DNA from: Inquilinus limosus_F
Lineage (GTDB): Bacteria > Pseudomonadota > Alphaproteobacteria > DSM-16000 > Inquilinaceae
Assembly (NCBI RefSeq): GCF_051487185.1
Contig: NZ_JAHVDK010000005.1
Span: 124,001 to 188,000, forward strand
DNA: 64,000 nucleotides
Direction: 5' to 3'
In this document: positions 34,683 through 43,010 of the stretch, one piece after another
Layout of the letters: each line of letters starts with the position of its first letter
How positions within the stretch are numbered: the first letter of the stretch is position 1
Position numbers and translations under genes: made by a program
The notes under the pieces: generated by a model
Databases searched by the model: none
Seen by the model: the letters and a program-made list of their open reading frames with translations, nothing else
Told to the model about the DNA's origin: nothing

Positions 34683-35990
34683 TCAGAAGAACGTCCGGAT
34701 GGCGCCGGAGACGCGGTAGTCGTCCTCCACCACCATCATCACCTGCCACTTGTCGAAGGTGGTGCAGGGGTGGGAGATGCCGCAGCAGATCAGGTCACCG
34801 ATCTGCGGGTCGAAGCTGTCCGGCAGCCGGAGATAGGCGTGCTGGTCGTTCATGGCGGTGATCGTCGCGCCGGCCGGCACCGGCTGCGGTGCCGTGGCGC
34901 CGGCGGGGCGCCAGCGGGTCGGGATCGGCAGCTCGATGTCGTAGGACACGTCGCGCTTGCCCATGGTCAGGATGGCGAGCCCCGGCTCCGGCCGCGACTG
35001 CACCATCGACCAGACCTCCAGCGCCGGCTCCAGGGCGCCGTGCCGGCGCCAGTCGGCCGGGATGCGGCGGACGATGTGCTCGAACAGCCGCGTGTACTCG
35101 CCGGAATCATGGGTCAGATAGCAGCCGCTGCGCACCACCACCTGCGTCGGGCGCGACAGCCGCACCGCGGAGAGCTTGCGGGCCACGATGTCGTAATAGG
35201 CCGAGCCGCCGGCGCTCAGCAGAACCGGGCCATCGGCGAACAGGCCGGCGCGGTCGATCTCCGCTGCCAGCGCCGCGAGCTGATCCAGGAATCCGGCAAC
35301 GGCGATCTCGTCCGCCGCCGGATCCTTGGTGACGACGAGGCCTTCGTAGCCTTCAACGCCGCGCAGGGCGAGGCCGGGCGCGTCGGCCGCGGCCCGGGCG
35401 ACGGCCAGCGCCTCCGCCCCCGTGCGGCAGCCGGTGCGCCGGCCGACCAGGCCGAGCTCGACCAGCAGGCCGAGCGGCCGCTGCGGCGGCGTCGCCCGGG
35501 CGGCTTCTGCCAGACGACGCACTCCGGCGATGGAATCGACCAGGCAGAAGGCCTCGAGTGCCGGGTCGGCGGCCAGCGCCGCCAGCACCGAGCGCATCGC
35601 CGCGGCATCGACCAACTGGTTGGCGACCAGGATCCGCTTCACCCCGAAGCGGCGGCACACCTCGAACTGCTGGGCGGTGGCGATGGTGATGCCCCAGGAG
35701 CCGTTGGCGAGCTGTAGGTCGAACAGCTGCGGGCTCATCGTCGTCTTGCCGTGCGGCGCCAGGGCGACGCCGGTCTCGGCCAGGATGTCGCGCATCCAGC
35801 GGGCGTTGCGCTCCAGCACCGACCGCTTCAGCAGCGCCTGTGGGAAGGGTAGGTCGCCGGATAGCGCGTTCCAGCCCTGGTCGCCGATGGCGCGGAACGG
35901 GATCGGCTTCAGGTCGGGCGGCAGCCCCTTGCTGGCGCCGTCGATCGGGGCGTCGAGGATCGGGTCGAGGGCGAGGACGGACGCCTGCAT
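34683..35990 (-). CDS. D-threonine aldolase / D-serine dehydratase-like PLP enzyme (amino acid deaminase)
   Basis: A 435-residue fold-type III PLP enzyme. The PLP lysine lies in VALAPHGKTTMSPQLFD; the metal ligands His and Cys in CCGISHPCTTFDKW are those of the metal-activated D-threonine aldolase/DSD1 group; LSAGGSAYYDI and VVVRSGCYLTHDSGEY are further family marks. Members cleave D-threonine or dehydrate D-serine. In this locus it would consume the D-amino acid freed by the deacylase, and its enamine/imine product would be a substrate for the RidA protein encoded at the other end of the locus. Confidence 0.85.
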   Translation of the reverse strand: MQASVLALDPILDAPIDGASKGLPPDLKPIPFRAIGDQGWNALSGDLPFPQALLKRSVLERNARWMRDILAETGVALAPHGKTTMSPQLFDLQLANGSWGITIATAQQFEVCRRFGVKRILVANQLVDAAAMRSVLAALAADPALEAFCLVDSIAGVRRLAEAARATPPQRPLGLLVELGLVGRRTGCRTGAEALAVARAAADAPGLALRGVEGYEGLVVTKDPAADEIAVAGFLDQLAALAAEIDRAGLFADGPVLLSAGGSAYYDIVARKLSAVRLSRPTQVVVRSGCYLTHDSGEYTRLFEHIVRRIPADWRRHGALEPALEVWSMVQSRPEPGLAILTMGKRDVSYDIELPIPTRWRPAGATAPQPVPAGATITAMNDQHAYLRLPDSFDPQIGDLICCGISHPCTTFDKWQVMMVVEDDYRVSGAIRTFF

Positions 35991-36003
35991 GACGGGCCTT
36001 CTT

Positions 36004-37071
36004 TCAGATGCGCCGGCCGGAGGCCGCGTCGAACAGATGGGCGTGGGCGGCGAGGGGGGCGAGCGGCACCACGTCGCCCGGCGCCACGGGGCGGCGGCCG
36101 TGCATCACCGCGGCGATGCGGGTGCCGGCCAGGGTACCGTAGAGATGAGTCTCGGCGCCGGTCGGCTCGACCAGGTCGATGGTCACCGGCACCCCGCCGC
36201 CGTTATCGACGACGGTGAAATGCTCCGGCCGCACGCCCAGCAGCACCGGCTGGTCGTCCGCGGCAGCGGCGTCCGGGGCGGGCAGGCGGGTGCCGTCCTC
36301 GGCCTCCACCACCGGGCCTTCGGCGCCGCGGCGGTAGCGGCCGGGCAGGAAGCTCATGGCCGGAGAGCCGAGGAAGCCGGCGACGAAGGTGTTGGCCGGC
36401 AGGTCGTAGAGGTCGAGCGGCCGGCCCTGTTGCTCGATCCGGCCGCCATTCATCACCACGATGCGGTCGGCCAGCGTCATCGCCTCGATCTGGTCGTGGG
36501 TGACGTAGACGATGGTGGTGCCCAGCCGGCGGTGCAGCGCCTTGATCTCGGTGCGCATCTGGACGCGCAGCTTGGCGTCGAGGTTCGACAGCGGCTCGTC
36601 GAACAGGAAGACGGCAGGGTCGCGCACGATCGCCCGGCCCATGGCGACGCGCTGGCGCTGGCCGCCGGAGAGCTGCCGCGGCAGCCGCTCGAGATAGTCG
36701 AACAGGTTCAGGATGCCGGCCGCCTTGCCGACCTTGGCCTCGATCTCCGGCTTCGGCTCGCCGCGCAGCTTCGGGCCATAGGCGATGTTCTGCCGGGCGG
36801 TCATGTGCGGGTACAGGGCGTAGGACTGGAACACCATGGCGATGTTCCGCTTCTGCGGCGGCACGTCATTGGCGCGGGCGCCGCCGATCAGCAGGTCGCC
36901 GCCGGAGATGGTCTCCAGCCCCGCGATCATGCGCAGCAGGGTGGACTTGCCGCAGCCGGACGGCCCGACCAGGACGACGAACTCGCCATCGGCGATGTCG
37001 AGGTCGATCGCATGGATCACCTGCGCGTCGCCGTAGCGCTTCACCACCCCGTCCAGCCGCACCGTCGCCAT
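36004..37071 (-). CDS. CUT1-type ABC transporter ATP-binding protein (UgpC/MalK-like)
   Basis: The energising subunit of the importer whose other parts lie on the opposite strand. The 355-residue protein has Walker A VGPSGCGKSTLLRMI, signature LSGGQRQRVAMGRA, Walker B FLFDEPLSNLDAKLR, the switch His in YVTHDQIEAMTLADR, and a C-terminal TOBE/regulatory domain (about residues 240–355). It starts 13 bases before the PLP enzyme gene begins, so the two are co-transcribed. Confidence 0.95.
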   Translation of the reverse strand: MATVRLDGVVKRYGDAQVIHAIDLDIADGEFVVLVGPSGCGKSTLLRMIAGLETISGGDLLIGGARANDVPPQKRNIAMVFQSYALYPHMTARQNIAYGPKLRGEPKPEIEAKVGKAAGILNLFDYLERLPRQLSGGQRQRVAMGRAIVRDPAVFLFDEPLSNLDAKLRVQMRTEIKALHRRLGTTIVYVTHDQIEAMTLADRIVVMNGGRIEQQGRPLDLYDLPANTFVAGFLGSPAMSFLPGRYRRGAEGPVVEAEDGTRLPAPDAAAADDQPVLLGVRPEHFTVVDNGGGVPVTIDLVEPTGAETHLYGTLAGTRIAAVMHGRRPVAPGDVVPLAPLAAHAHLFDAASGRRI

Positions 37072-37130
37072 GGGTCGGGTCTCCCTACACCGGTAACGGA
37101 AGTGATTTGGCCCAGCCCTTCCCCAAAGCC

Positions 37131-37218
37131 GTCATGGCGAGGAGCGAAGCGACGTGGCCATCCAGGGACCGGTGCGAGCGGCCCTGGATGGCCACGCCCC
37201 TTCGGGGCTCGCCATGAC
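37131..37218. repeat. 88-bp palindromic intergenic repeat, copy 1
   Basis: A long imperfect hairpin that begins GTCATGGCGA and ends CGCCATGAC, with inner arms GTGGCCATCCAGGG and CCCTGGATGGCCAC around a GGTGCGAG loop. The same unit recurs at 41948 and, more diverged, at 46166. It sits in the gap between the ABC ATPase and SDR genes. Confidence 0.85.
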
Positions 37219-37253
37219 GATGAGAGAACGGGTCGAGAGGCTGCTCCACTGAA

Positions 37254-38048
37254 TCAGAACTCCTCCAGCGTGAGCTCGCCGGCCATCACCCGGTTGCCGG
37301 CGGTCAGGCCGCCATCGACCGGCAGCACCGCGCCGGTGATGAAGCCGGCCTGCTTGTCCGAGGCCAGGAAGGCGACCGCCCTGGCGATGTCGGCGGGCTC
37401 CGCCACCCGCTGCAGCGGGTACCATTTGCGCAGGGACTCGAAGATCTCCGGCTTCCTGTCCACCCGCGCCTGCCAGATCGGGGTGCGGACGGTGCCCGGG
37501 CAGATGACGTTGGCGCGGATGCCGAAGGGGCCGTATTCCACCGCCAGGGCGCGGGTGTAGCTGATCAGACCGGCCTTGGCGGCGCTGTAAGCGGGGTGGC
37601 CCAGCGCCTGCAGCGCGTTGACGCTGCTGATATTGACGATGGCGCCGCGGCGCCGCGCCTTCATGCCGTCGATCACCGCGGCGGTGACGTGATAGGCGCC
37701 GTTCAGGTTCAACTCGACATCCGCGGCCCAAGTCTCGGCCGTGGTCGTGGCCAGGCTGCCGCGGTCTCCGCCGCCGGCATTGTTGACGACGATATCGACC
37801 GGGCCGGTGCCGGCGACCGCGGCCTCGATCGCGGCGCGGATGCCGGCGGGATCGCGCAGATCGGCGGGCGCAGCCGCCGCTTTGATGCCGGATGCGGCCA
37901 GTTCGACCACGCGGGCCTCCAGCGCCGCGGCGTCGCGGTCGGACAGGATCAGAGTCGCCCCGGCCAGGGCGAAATGCTCGACGATCGCCCCGCCGATGCC
38001 GCCGAGCGCCCCGGTGACGAGAACGGTCTGGTCGGCGAAGCGCGTCAT
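37254..38048 (-). CDS. SDR family oxidoreductase
   Basis: A 264-residue classical short-chain dehydrogenase. The cofactor motif is VLVTGALGGIGGAIVEHF (TGxxxGxG), then NNAGGGD, the catalytic Ser in IVNISSVNA and the YxxxK in HPAYSAAKAGLI; the C-terminal PVDGGLTAGN is typical. An Asp/Arg after the second strand (LSDRDAAAL) suggests NAD(H) preference. It is divergent from the solute-binding-protein gene; its substrate is likely the imported compound or a product of it, which is inference. Confidence 0.9.
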   Translation of the reverse strand: MTRFADQTVLVTGALGGIGGAIVEHFALAGATLILSDRDAAALEARVVELAASGIKAAAAPADLRDPAGIRAAIEAAVAGTGPVDIVVNNAGGGDRGSLATTTAETWAADVELNLNGAYHVTAAVIDGMKARRRGAIVNISSVNALQALGHPAYSAAKAGLISYTRALAVEYGPFGIRANVICPGTVRTPIWQARVDRKPEIFESLRKWYPLQRVAEPADIARAVAFLASDKQAGFITGAVLPVDGGLTAGNRVMAGELTLEEF

Positions 38049-38242
38049 GGCGGTGGTTCCGGCAGGGAGAAGGGGTGAAGGCCGATGGTAGCTCAATGTT
38101 TGAAACTTACAAGGCGGCCGTCGCGCGTGTGCGCTGCAGCATCGGCGCGGCGCCGGGAATCGTCAGAAGATTCAGCGTTGCTGCGGAATAGCGGAAGAAA
38201 ATGGGCTCGCACGCCACTTCCGAATTGCGCCTTTCCGGGGAT

Positions 38243-38257
38243 TGTAAGAGAGTTACA
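38243..38257. promoter_or_regulatory. Inverted repeat TGTAA-N5-TTACA in the divergent SDR/transporter promoter region
   Basis: The 313-bp gap between the SDR and solute-binding-protein starts holds this perfect dyad about 105 bp before the latter gene, and a second small dyad GTTT-G-AAAC at 38098–38106 next to the SDR. Both are A/T-rich islands in GC-rich DNA and are candidate sites for the RpiR regulator. No confident -35/-10 pair could be assigned; the rest of the gap shows nothing. Confidence 0.4.
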
Positions 38258-38361
38258 TGCAGGGCGGTTCCGGCAGAAAGCCGGGCGCGGCCGCCCGCCG
38301 GAGATCCGGTTCCCAATTGCGACTCGCGCGGCCCCGGTGCCGCCGAAACAGGAGGCTCTCC

Positions 38362-39600
38362 ATGCAGCATGCGTTCCGGTCCGTGCTTCTCGGCGCGGGC
38401 GCATCGATCCTGGCGGCGCTGGCCGCCGTCCCCTCTGTCGCCGCCGAGGTGCGGGTGACGGTTGCGGAATACAGCTCCAAGACCGGGCCCTATTTCGAGG
38501 AGGCGGCGAAGGCCTTCGAGGCCGCCAACCCCGGCACCGACATCAAGATCGAGGTGGTGCCCTGGGACGTGCTGCAGCAGAAGCTGACCACCGACATCTC
38601 CGGCAATGCCAATGCCGACCTCGCCATCATCGGCACGCGCTGGCTGGTGGATTTTGTGCAGCAGGGGGTGGTCGCGCCGCTCGACAGCTACATGACCGAG
38701 GACTTCAAGGCGCGGTTCATTCCGACCTTCTTCCAGCCCGGCGTGCTGGACGGCAAGACATACGGCTTGCCGATCGCCGCCTCGGCCCGGGCCATGTACT
38801 ACAACAAGGAGCTGTTCGAGAAAGCCGGCATCTCCGCCCCGCCGGAGACCTGGGACGAGCTGGTCGAGGACGCCAAGAAGATCAAGGACCTCGGCATCAA
38901 GGACACCTACGGCTTTGGCCTGCAGGGCAAGGAGATCGAGACCGACGTCTATTTCTACTACGCGATGTGGAGCTTTGGCGGCGACATCGTCGTCGACGGC
39001 AAGAGCGGGCTGGACAGTGAGGCCGCGGTCAAGGCCGCGACCCTGTACAAGCAGATGATCGACGACGGCCTGACCCAGCCCGGCGTCACCGCCTACAATC
39101 GCGAGGACGTGCAGAACCTGTTCAAGCAGGGTCGCATCGGCATGATGCTCACCGCGCCCTTCCTGGCCAGTCAGATCAAGACCGAGGCGCCGAACCTGAA
39201 ATACGGTGTGGCCCCGGTGCCGAAGGGCACCACCCAGGCGACTTACGCCGTCACGGACTCGATCGTGCTGTTCGAGAACTCCAAGGTGAAGGACGAGGCC
39301 TGGAAGTTCCTCGACTTCCTGTTCCAGAACGACTGGCGCGAGAAGTTCACGGTCAATGAGGGCTTCCTGACCGAGAACAAGGCGGTGGCGCAGCTGCCGC
39401 ATTTCACCGACGACCCGGACCTCAAGGTCTTCACCGCCATGCTGCCGGACGCCAAGTTCGCCCCGACCATCGCCGGGTGGGAGGAGATCGCCGACGCCAC
39501 CGGCCGGGCGCTGCAGAAGATCTATCTCGGCGAGGCCAAGCCCGAGGAGGCGCTGAAGGCCGCCGCCGAGCAGGCCAACGGCGTGCTGGGCGCGAAGTAG
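38362..39600 (+). CDS. Extracellular solute-binding protein of a CUT1 ABC importer
   Basis: The periplasmic receptor, 412 residues, with a signal peptide (SVLLGAGASILAALAAVPSVAA, cleavage before EVRVTV). Family features include the early EAAKAFEAANPGTDIKIEVV, YGLPIAASARAMYYNKELFEKAG and PPETWDELVEDAKKIK, which are typical of family 1 solute-binding proteins for sugars, glycerol phosphate and the like. The ATG has an AGGAGG upstream. It heads a run with two permeases and RidA. The hairpin-rich 185 bp after it suggests that it is expressed above the membrane subunits. Confidence 0.93.
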   Translation: MQHAFRSVLLGAGASILAALAAVPSVAAEVRVTVAEYSSKTGPYFEEAAKAFEAANPGTDIKIEVVPWDVLQQKLTTDISGNANADLAIIGTRWLVDFVQQGVVAPLDSYMTEDFKARFIPTFFQPGVLDGKTYGLPIAASARAMYYNKELFEKAGISAPPETWDELVEDAKKIKDLGIKDTYGFGLQGKEIETDVYFYYAMWSFGGDIVVDGKSGLDSEAAVKAATLYKQMIDDGLTQPGVTAYNREDVQNLFKQGRIGMMLTAPFLASQIKTEAPNLKYGVAPVPKGTTQATYAVTDSIVLFENSKVKDEAWKFLDFLFQNDWREKFTVNEGFLTENKAVAQLPHFTDDPDLKVFTAMLPDAKFAPTIAGWEEIADATGRALQKIYLGEAKPEEALKAAAEQANGVLGAK

Positions 39601-39621
39601 GGGCCGGGACCACCCCCTCAC

Positions 39622-39704
39622 CGAAATCGCTGCGCGATTTCGACCTCTCCCCAAGGAGAGGTGAGCGGGGCCGAGGCTCTGTTTCCCTCTCCTCGGGGAG
39701 AGGG
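39622..39704 (+). repeat. Cluster of three hairpins between receptor and permease genes
   Basis: Three strong stem-loops follow one another: CGAAATCGC-TGC-GCGATTTCG (39622–39642), CCTCTCC-CCAA-GGAGAGG (39644–39661) and CCCTCTCC-TCGG-GGAGAGGG (39685–39704). They sit in the same place as the REP hairpins between malE and malF, where such structures protect the receptor message from 3' decay. No T-run follows, so read-through to the permeases is expected. They belong to the same CCTCTCC family as the element at 34.4 kb. Confidence 0.7.
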
Positions 39705-39785
39705 AGGGCCCGGCGCCGCAGGCGACGGGAGGGTGAGGGGGAGGGCCTTGCCGTCGAGCGGTCTGGTGGCGATCAGGGACAGGCA

Positions 39786-40712
39786 GTGACGACCGAGACC
39801 GAAAGGCAAGCCATTCCGACGTCGGCGCCCCTGGCCGCGCGGCTGCCGGGGATGACGCCGATCCTGTTGATCCTGCCCAGCTTCCTGCTGGCGGCCTTCA
39901 TCATCGCCTATCCGGTCTGGGACCTGCTGACCGTCGCCTCGCACCAAGTCAACCGCTTCGGGCAGCTGCGCGGCTTTACCGGCCTGGCCAATCTCCAGAA
40001 CGTCATCGCCGATCCGCTGTTCATGGACAGCCTGTGGCGGACGCTGATCTGGACCGCCGGGGTGGTGGCCGGCACGGTCGCGGTCTCGGTGCCCGTGGCG
40101 CTGATCCTGAACACGGAGTTCTACGGCCGCGGCATCGCCCGGGTGATCGTGATGTTGCCCTGGTCGGTGTCGCTGACCATGATGGCGATCGTCTGGCGCT
40201 GGGCGCTGAACGGCGAATCCGGCCTCCTGAACCTAACGCTGCAGGATCTCGGCCTGATCGACCAGAAGGTGGTCTGGCTGGCCTCGGCCGCCACCGCCTT
40301 CCCGATGCAGATCCTGATCGGGATCCTGGTGTCGATCCCGTTCACGGTGACGATCTTCCTCGGCGGCCTGTCGTCGATCCCGGCCGACATCTACGAGGCC
40401 GCGGCGACCGACGGCGCCTCGCCCTGGCAGCAGCTCCGCACCCTGACGCTGCCGCTGATGCGGCCCTTCATCAACATGGCGGTGGTGCTGAACATCATCT
40501 ACGTCTTCAACTCCTTCCCGATCATCTGGGTGCTGACCGAAGGCGGGCCGTCGGATTCGACGCAGATCCTGGTCACCTACCTGTACAAGCTGGCCTTCAA
40601 GCTCGGGAAGATGGGCGAGGCGGCATCGATCTCGCTGGTGATGTTCGCGATCCTGCTGGGCTTCACCCTGATCTATCTGCGCATGGCGATGCGGGGCGAG
40701 CGCAATGCTTAA
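39786..40712 (+). CDS. ABC transporter permease (MalF-type)
   Basis: A 308-residue inner-membrane subunit with six predicted helices. The EAA loop that contacts the ATPase is IYEAAATDGASPWQQLRTLT followed by LPLMRP. The start is GTG; the preceding sequence in the same frame is hairpin repeat, so no longer form is likely. Only a weak ribosome binding site (GGGACAGGC) is visible. It overlaps the next permease by eight bases. Confidence 0.92.
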   Translation: MTTETERQAIPTSAPLAARLPGMTPILLILPSFLLAAFIIAYPVWDLLTVASHQVNRFGQLRGFTGLANLQNVIADPLFMDSLWRTLIWTAGVVAGTVAVSVPVALILNTEFYGRGIARVIVMLPWSVSLTMMAIVWRWALNGESGLLNLTLQDLGLIDQKVVWLASAATAFPMQILIGILVSIPFTVTIFLGGLSSIPADIYEAAATDGASPWQQLRTLTLPLMRPFINMAVVLNIIYVFNSFPIIWVLTEGGPSDSTQILVTYLYKLAFKLGKMGEAASISLVMFAILLGFTLIYLRMAMRGERNA

Positions 40713-41526
40713 GAAGAGCGTCCTCTGCTGGCTGGCGCTGTCGCCGCTGATGCTGGTGGTGCTGTTCCCCTTCGCGGTGATGGTGGCGACCGCGCTGAAG
40801 CCGGCGGCGGAGGTGCTGTCCGCCGACCCCTCCTGGCTGCCCAGCCGCATCACGTGGGAGAATTTCGCCACCATGTGGCAGGCGACCGATTTCGGCACCG
40901 CGCTGCTGAACAGCCTCTACGCCTCGACCCTGGCGACGCTGCTGGCGCTTCTGGTCAGCATCCCCGCCGCCTATGCCATGTCGCGCTGGCGATTCTCCGG
41001 GCAGGGCCTCTATCGCGACTTCCTGCTGGTCACCCAGATGCTGTCGCCGATCGTGCTGGTGATCGGGCTGTTCCGCCTGGTCGCCTGGCTCGGCCTAGTC
41101 GGGTCGGTCGATTCGCTGGTGCTGGTCTATGCTGGCTTCAACATCGCCTTCGCCGTCTGGATGCTGCAGAGCTATTTCGCCACCATCCCGCTGGACCTGG
41201 AGGAGGCAGCATGGCTGGAGGGCGCGTCGCGCCTCCGCACCGTCATCCGCGTGTTCCTGCCGCTGGCGGCGCCGGCCATGGTGGTGACCGCGATCTTCAC
41301 CTTCATCAACGCGTGGAACGAGTTCGCCGTGGCGCTGAGCCTCCTGCGCGCGCCGGAGACGCACACCCTGCCGATCAAGATTTTCTCGCTGGTCGCCGGC
41401 CGCTATACAATCGAGTGGCATCACGTCATGGCCGCCACCTTCCTGGCGACGATCCCCGTCGCCATCGTCTTCGCCTGGCTGCAGCGCTATCTGGTGCGCG
41501 GCCTGGCGCTCGGCGCCGTCAAATAG
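40705..41526 (+). CDS. ABC transporter permease (MalG-type)
   Basis: The second membrane subunit, 273 residues, with six predicted helices. The EAA-type loop is LEEAAWLEGASRLRTVIRVF followed by LPLAAP. The N-terminal helix and the periplasmic loop PSRITWENFATMW are typical of MalG-like proteins. It overlaps the upstream permease and is followed eight bases later by the RidA gene. Confidence 0.93.
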   Translation: MLKKSVLCWLALSPLMLVVLFPFAVMVATALKPAAEVLSADPSWLPSRITWENFATMWQATDFGTALLNSLYASTLATLLALLVSIPAAYAMSRWRFSGQGLYRDFLLVTQMLSPIVLVIGLFRLVAWLGLVGSVDSLVLVYAGFNIAFAVWMLQSYFATIPLDLEEAAWLEGASRLRTVIRVFLPLAAPAMVVTAIFTFINAWNEFAVALSLLRAPETHTLPIKIFSLVAGRYTIEWHHVMAATFLATIPVAIVFAWLQRYLVRGLALGAVK

Positions 41527-41534
41527 AGGACAGC

Positions 41535-41924
41535 ATGAGCAAGAGTGAGCATTTCGGAACCACCGTCACCGGTGCCGGCGGGCAGAAGCTGCCCTTCTCC
41601 AAGGCGGTGCGCGCCGGCGACTATGTCTATGTCTCGGGCCAGGTGCCGTTCGACGAGAACGGCGTGATCGTGGCCGGCGGGATCGAGATCCAGACCCATC
41701 AGACGATGCAGAACGTCCAGGCGGCGCTGGAGCTGGCCGGCTGCTCGCTGGAGGACGTGATCAAGGTCACGGTCTGGCTGGCCGACACCCGCGATTTCGC
41801 CGCCTTCAACCGCACTTACGACAGCTACTTCACCGGCGACCGGCCGGCGCGCTCCTGCGTCCGCGCCGACATGATGGTCGACTGCAAGGTCGAGATAGAA
41901 GCGATCGCCTACAAGCCGCTGTGA
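41535..41924 (+). CDS. RidA family enamine/imine deaminase
   Basis: A 129-residue RidA/YjgF/UK114 protein. RidA hydrolyses the reactive enamine or imine intermediates left by PLP dehydratases. Present are GDYVYVSGQVPFDENG, TMQNVQAALELAGCSLEDVI, KVTVWLADTRDF and the catalytic Arg in RPARSCVRADMM. Its place at the end of the transporter operon, in a locus with a D-serine-dehydratase-like enzyme, gives a coherent reason for it. A 160-bp gap with a palindromic repeat follows. Confidence 0.92.
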   Translation: MSKSEHFGTTVTGAGGQKLPFSKAVRAGDYVYVSGQVPFDENGVIVAGGIEIQTHQTMQNVQAALELAGCSLEDVIKVTVWLADTRDFAAFNRTYDSYFTGDRPARSCVRADMMVDCKVEIEAIAYKPL

Positions 41925-41947
41925 GATTCACTCTCCGGTCCCTTTCC

Positions 41948-42035
41948 GTCATGGCGAGCCCCGAAGGGGCGTGGCCATCCAGGGCGGCTCGCACCGGCCC
42001 CTGGATGGCCACGGCGCTGCGCGCCTCGCCATGAC
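41948..42035. repeat. 88-bp palindromic intergenic repeat, copy 2
   Basis: It begins GTCATGGCGAG and ends CTCGCCATGAC, with inner arms GTGGCCATCCAGGG and CCCTGGATGGCCAC, the same design and the same length as copy 1 at 37131. The loop reads CGGCTCGCACCGG. It lies in the gap between two convergent genes, where it may serve as a bidirectional 3'-end barrier. Confidence 0.85.
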
Positions 42036-42088
42036 GGAAAAGAAAAGGGGCCGCCTCGCTGTTCGGAGCGTTGCTCCCCGGCGAGTCC

Positions 42089-42955
42089 TTAGGCCCGCGG
42101 CACCGCCGGGACCGGCCGTTCGCCCTGCACCATGGTGCGGTACAGCAGCCGGTCCTGGCCGTCATAGTCGTTGACGGCGTAATGCAGGGTGCAGCGGTTG
42201 TCCCAGATCGCCAGGTCGTGCACCCGCCAGCGCAGCCGGCAGGTGAATTCCGGCCGGACGGCATGGGCGTAGAGGAAGTCGAGCAGCGGCTCGCTCTCCT
42301 CCGCGGTCATTCCGGCGAAGCGGGTGGTGTAGATCGGGTTGACGAACAGCGCCTTGCGGCCGGTGTCTGGATGGATGCGCACCACCGGATGCGCAACCTC
42401 GCGGTCCGCCTCCGGCCGGTTGCGCTCGATGGCGATCGAGCGCGAGACGGCGATCGTGCCGGGCACGCCGCCGGTGCCGTAGGGCTTGCCGGCATGCATG
42501 GCGTCGAGGCCGTCGAGCAGCCGCCTCATGCCCTCGGACAGCGCCTCATAGGCGGCGACCATGTTGGCGAACAGCGTGTCGCCGCCATGGCTCGGCACCT
42601 CGCAGGCGTAGAGCAGCGACGCCATCGGCGGCTGGTCGAGGAAGCTGAAATCCGAATGCCAGGCGTTGCCGAAGGTGCTGACCTTGCGCTCGTCGGCCGT
42701 CTTCTTCACGGCGACGATGTCCGGATGCCCGTCCATGTGCCTGATGTAGGGCGCGCGGCTGACCGGGCCGAAACGGCGGGTCAGCGCCACCAGCTCCTCC
42801 GGCGCCAGGTCGAGCCCGTGCAGATGGATCACCAGATGGTCGTCCAGGGCCTGGCGGATCGCGGCGAAGATTCCATCATCGACCGGGCCGGCGAGATCGA
42901 TGTCGGCGCCGAGCGACCCGGCCATCGGCCGGATCTCGATGCGTGCGCTGGTCAT
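42089..42955 (-). CDS. TauD/TfdA family dioxygenase
   Basis: A 288-residue Fe(II)/2-oxoglutarate-dependent dioxygenase. The iron ligands appear as HSD in FGNAWHSDFSFLDQPP and the distal His in RVHDLAIWDNRCTLHYAVND, with the Arg for 2-oxoglutarate expected shortly after. Other family marks are HPVVRIHPDTGRKALFVN. Substrates of the family include taurine, 2,4-D and other small acids; here none is indicated by the neighbours. Confidence 0.9.
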   Translation of the reverse strand: MTSARIEIRPMAGSLGADIDLAGPVDDGIFAAIRQALDDHLVIHLHGLDLAPEELVALTRRFGPVSRAPYIRHMDGHPDIVAVKKTADERKVSTFGNAWHSDFSFLDQPPMASLLYACEVPSHGGDTLFANMVAAYEALSEGMRRLLDGLDAMHAGKPYGTGGVPGTIAVSRSIAIERNRPEADREVAHPVVRIHPDTGRKALFVNPIYTTRFAGMTAEESEPLLDFLYAHAVRPEFTCRLRWRVHDLAIWDNRCTLHYAVNDYDGQDRLLYRTMVQGERPVPAVPRA

Positions 42956-43010
42956 GGCGGCAGTATAGGCATCCGATCCGGCCGGCCGGAAGGCGCCGCG
43001 CGCCTCGAAG

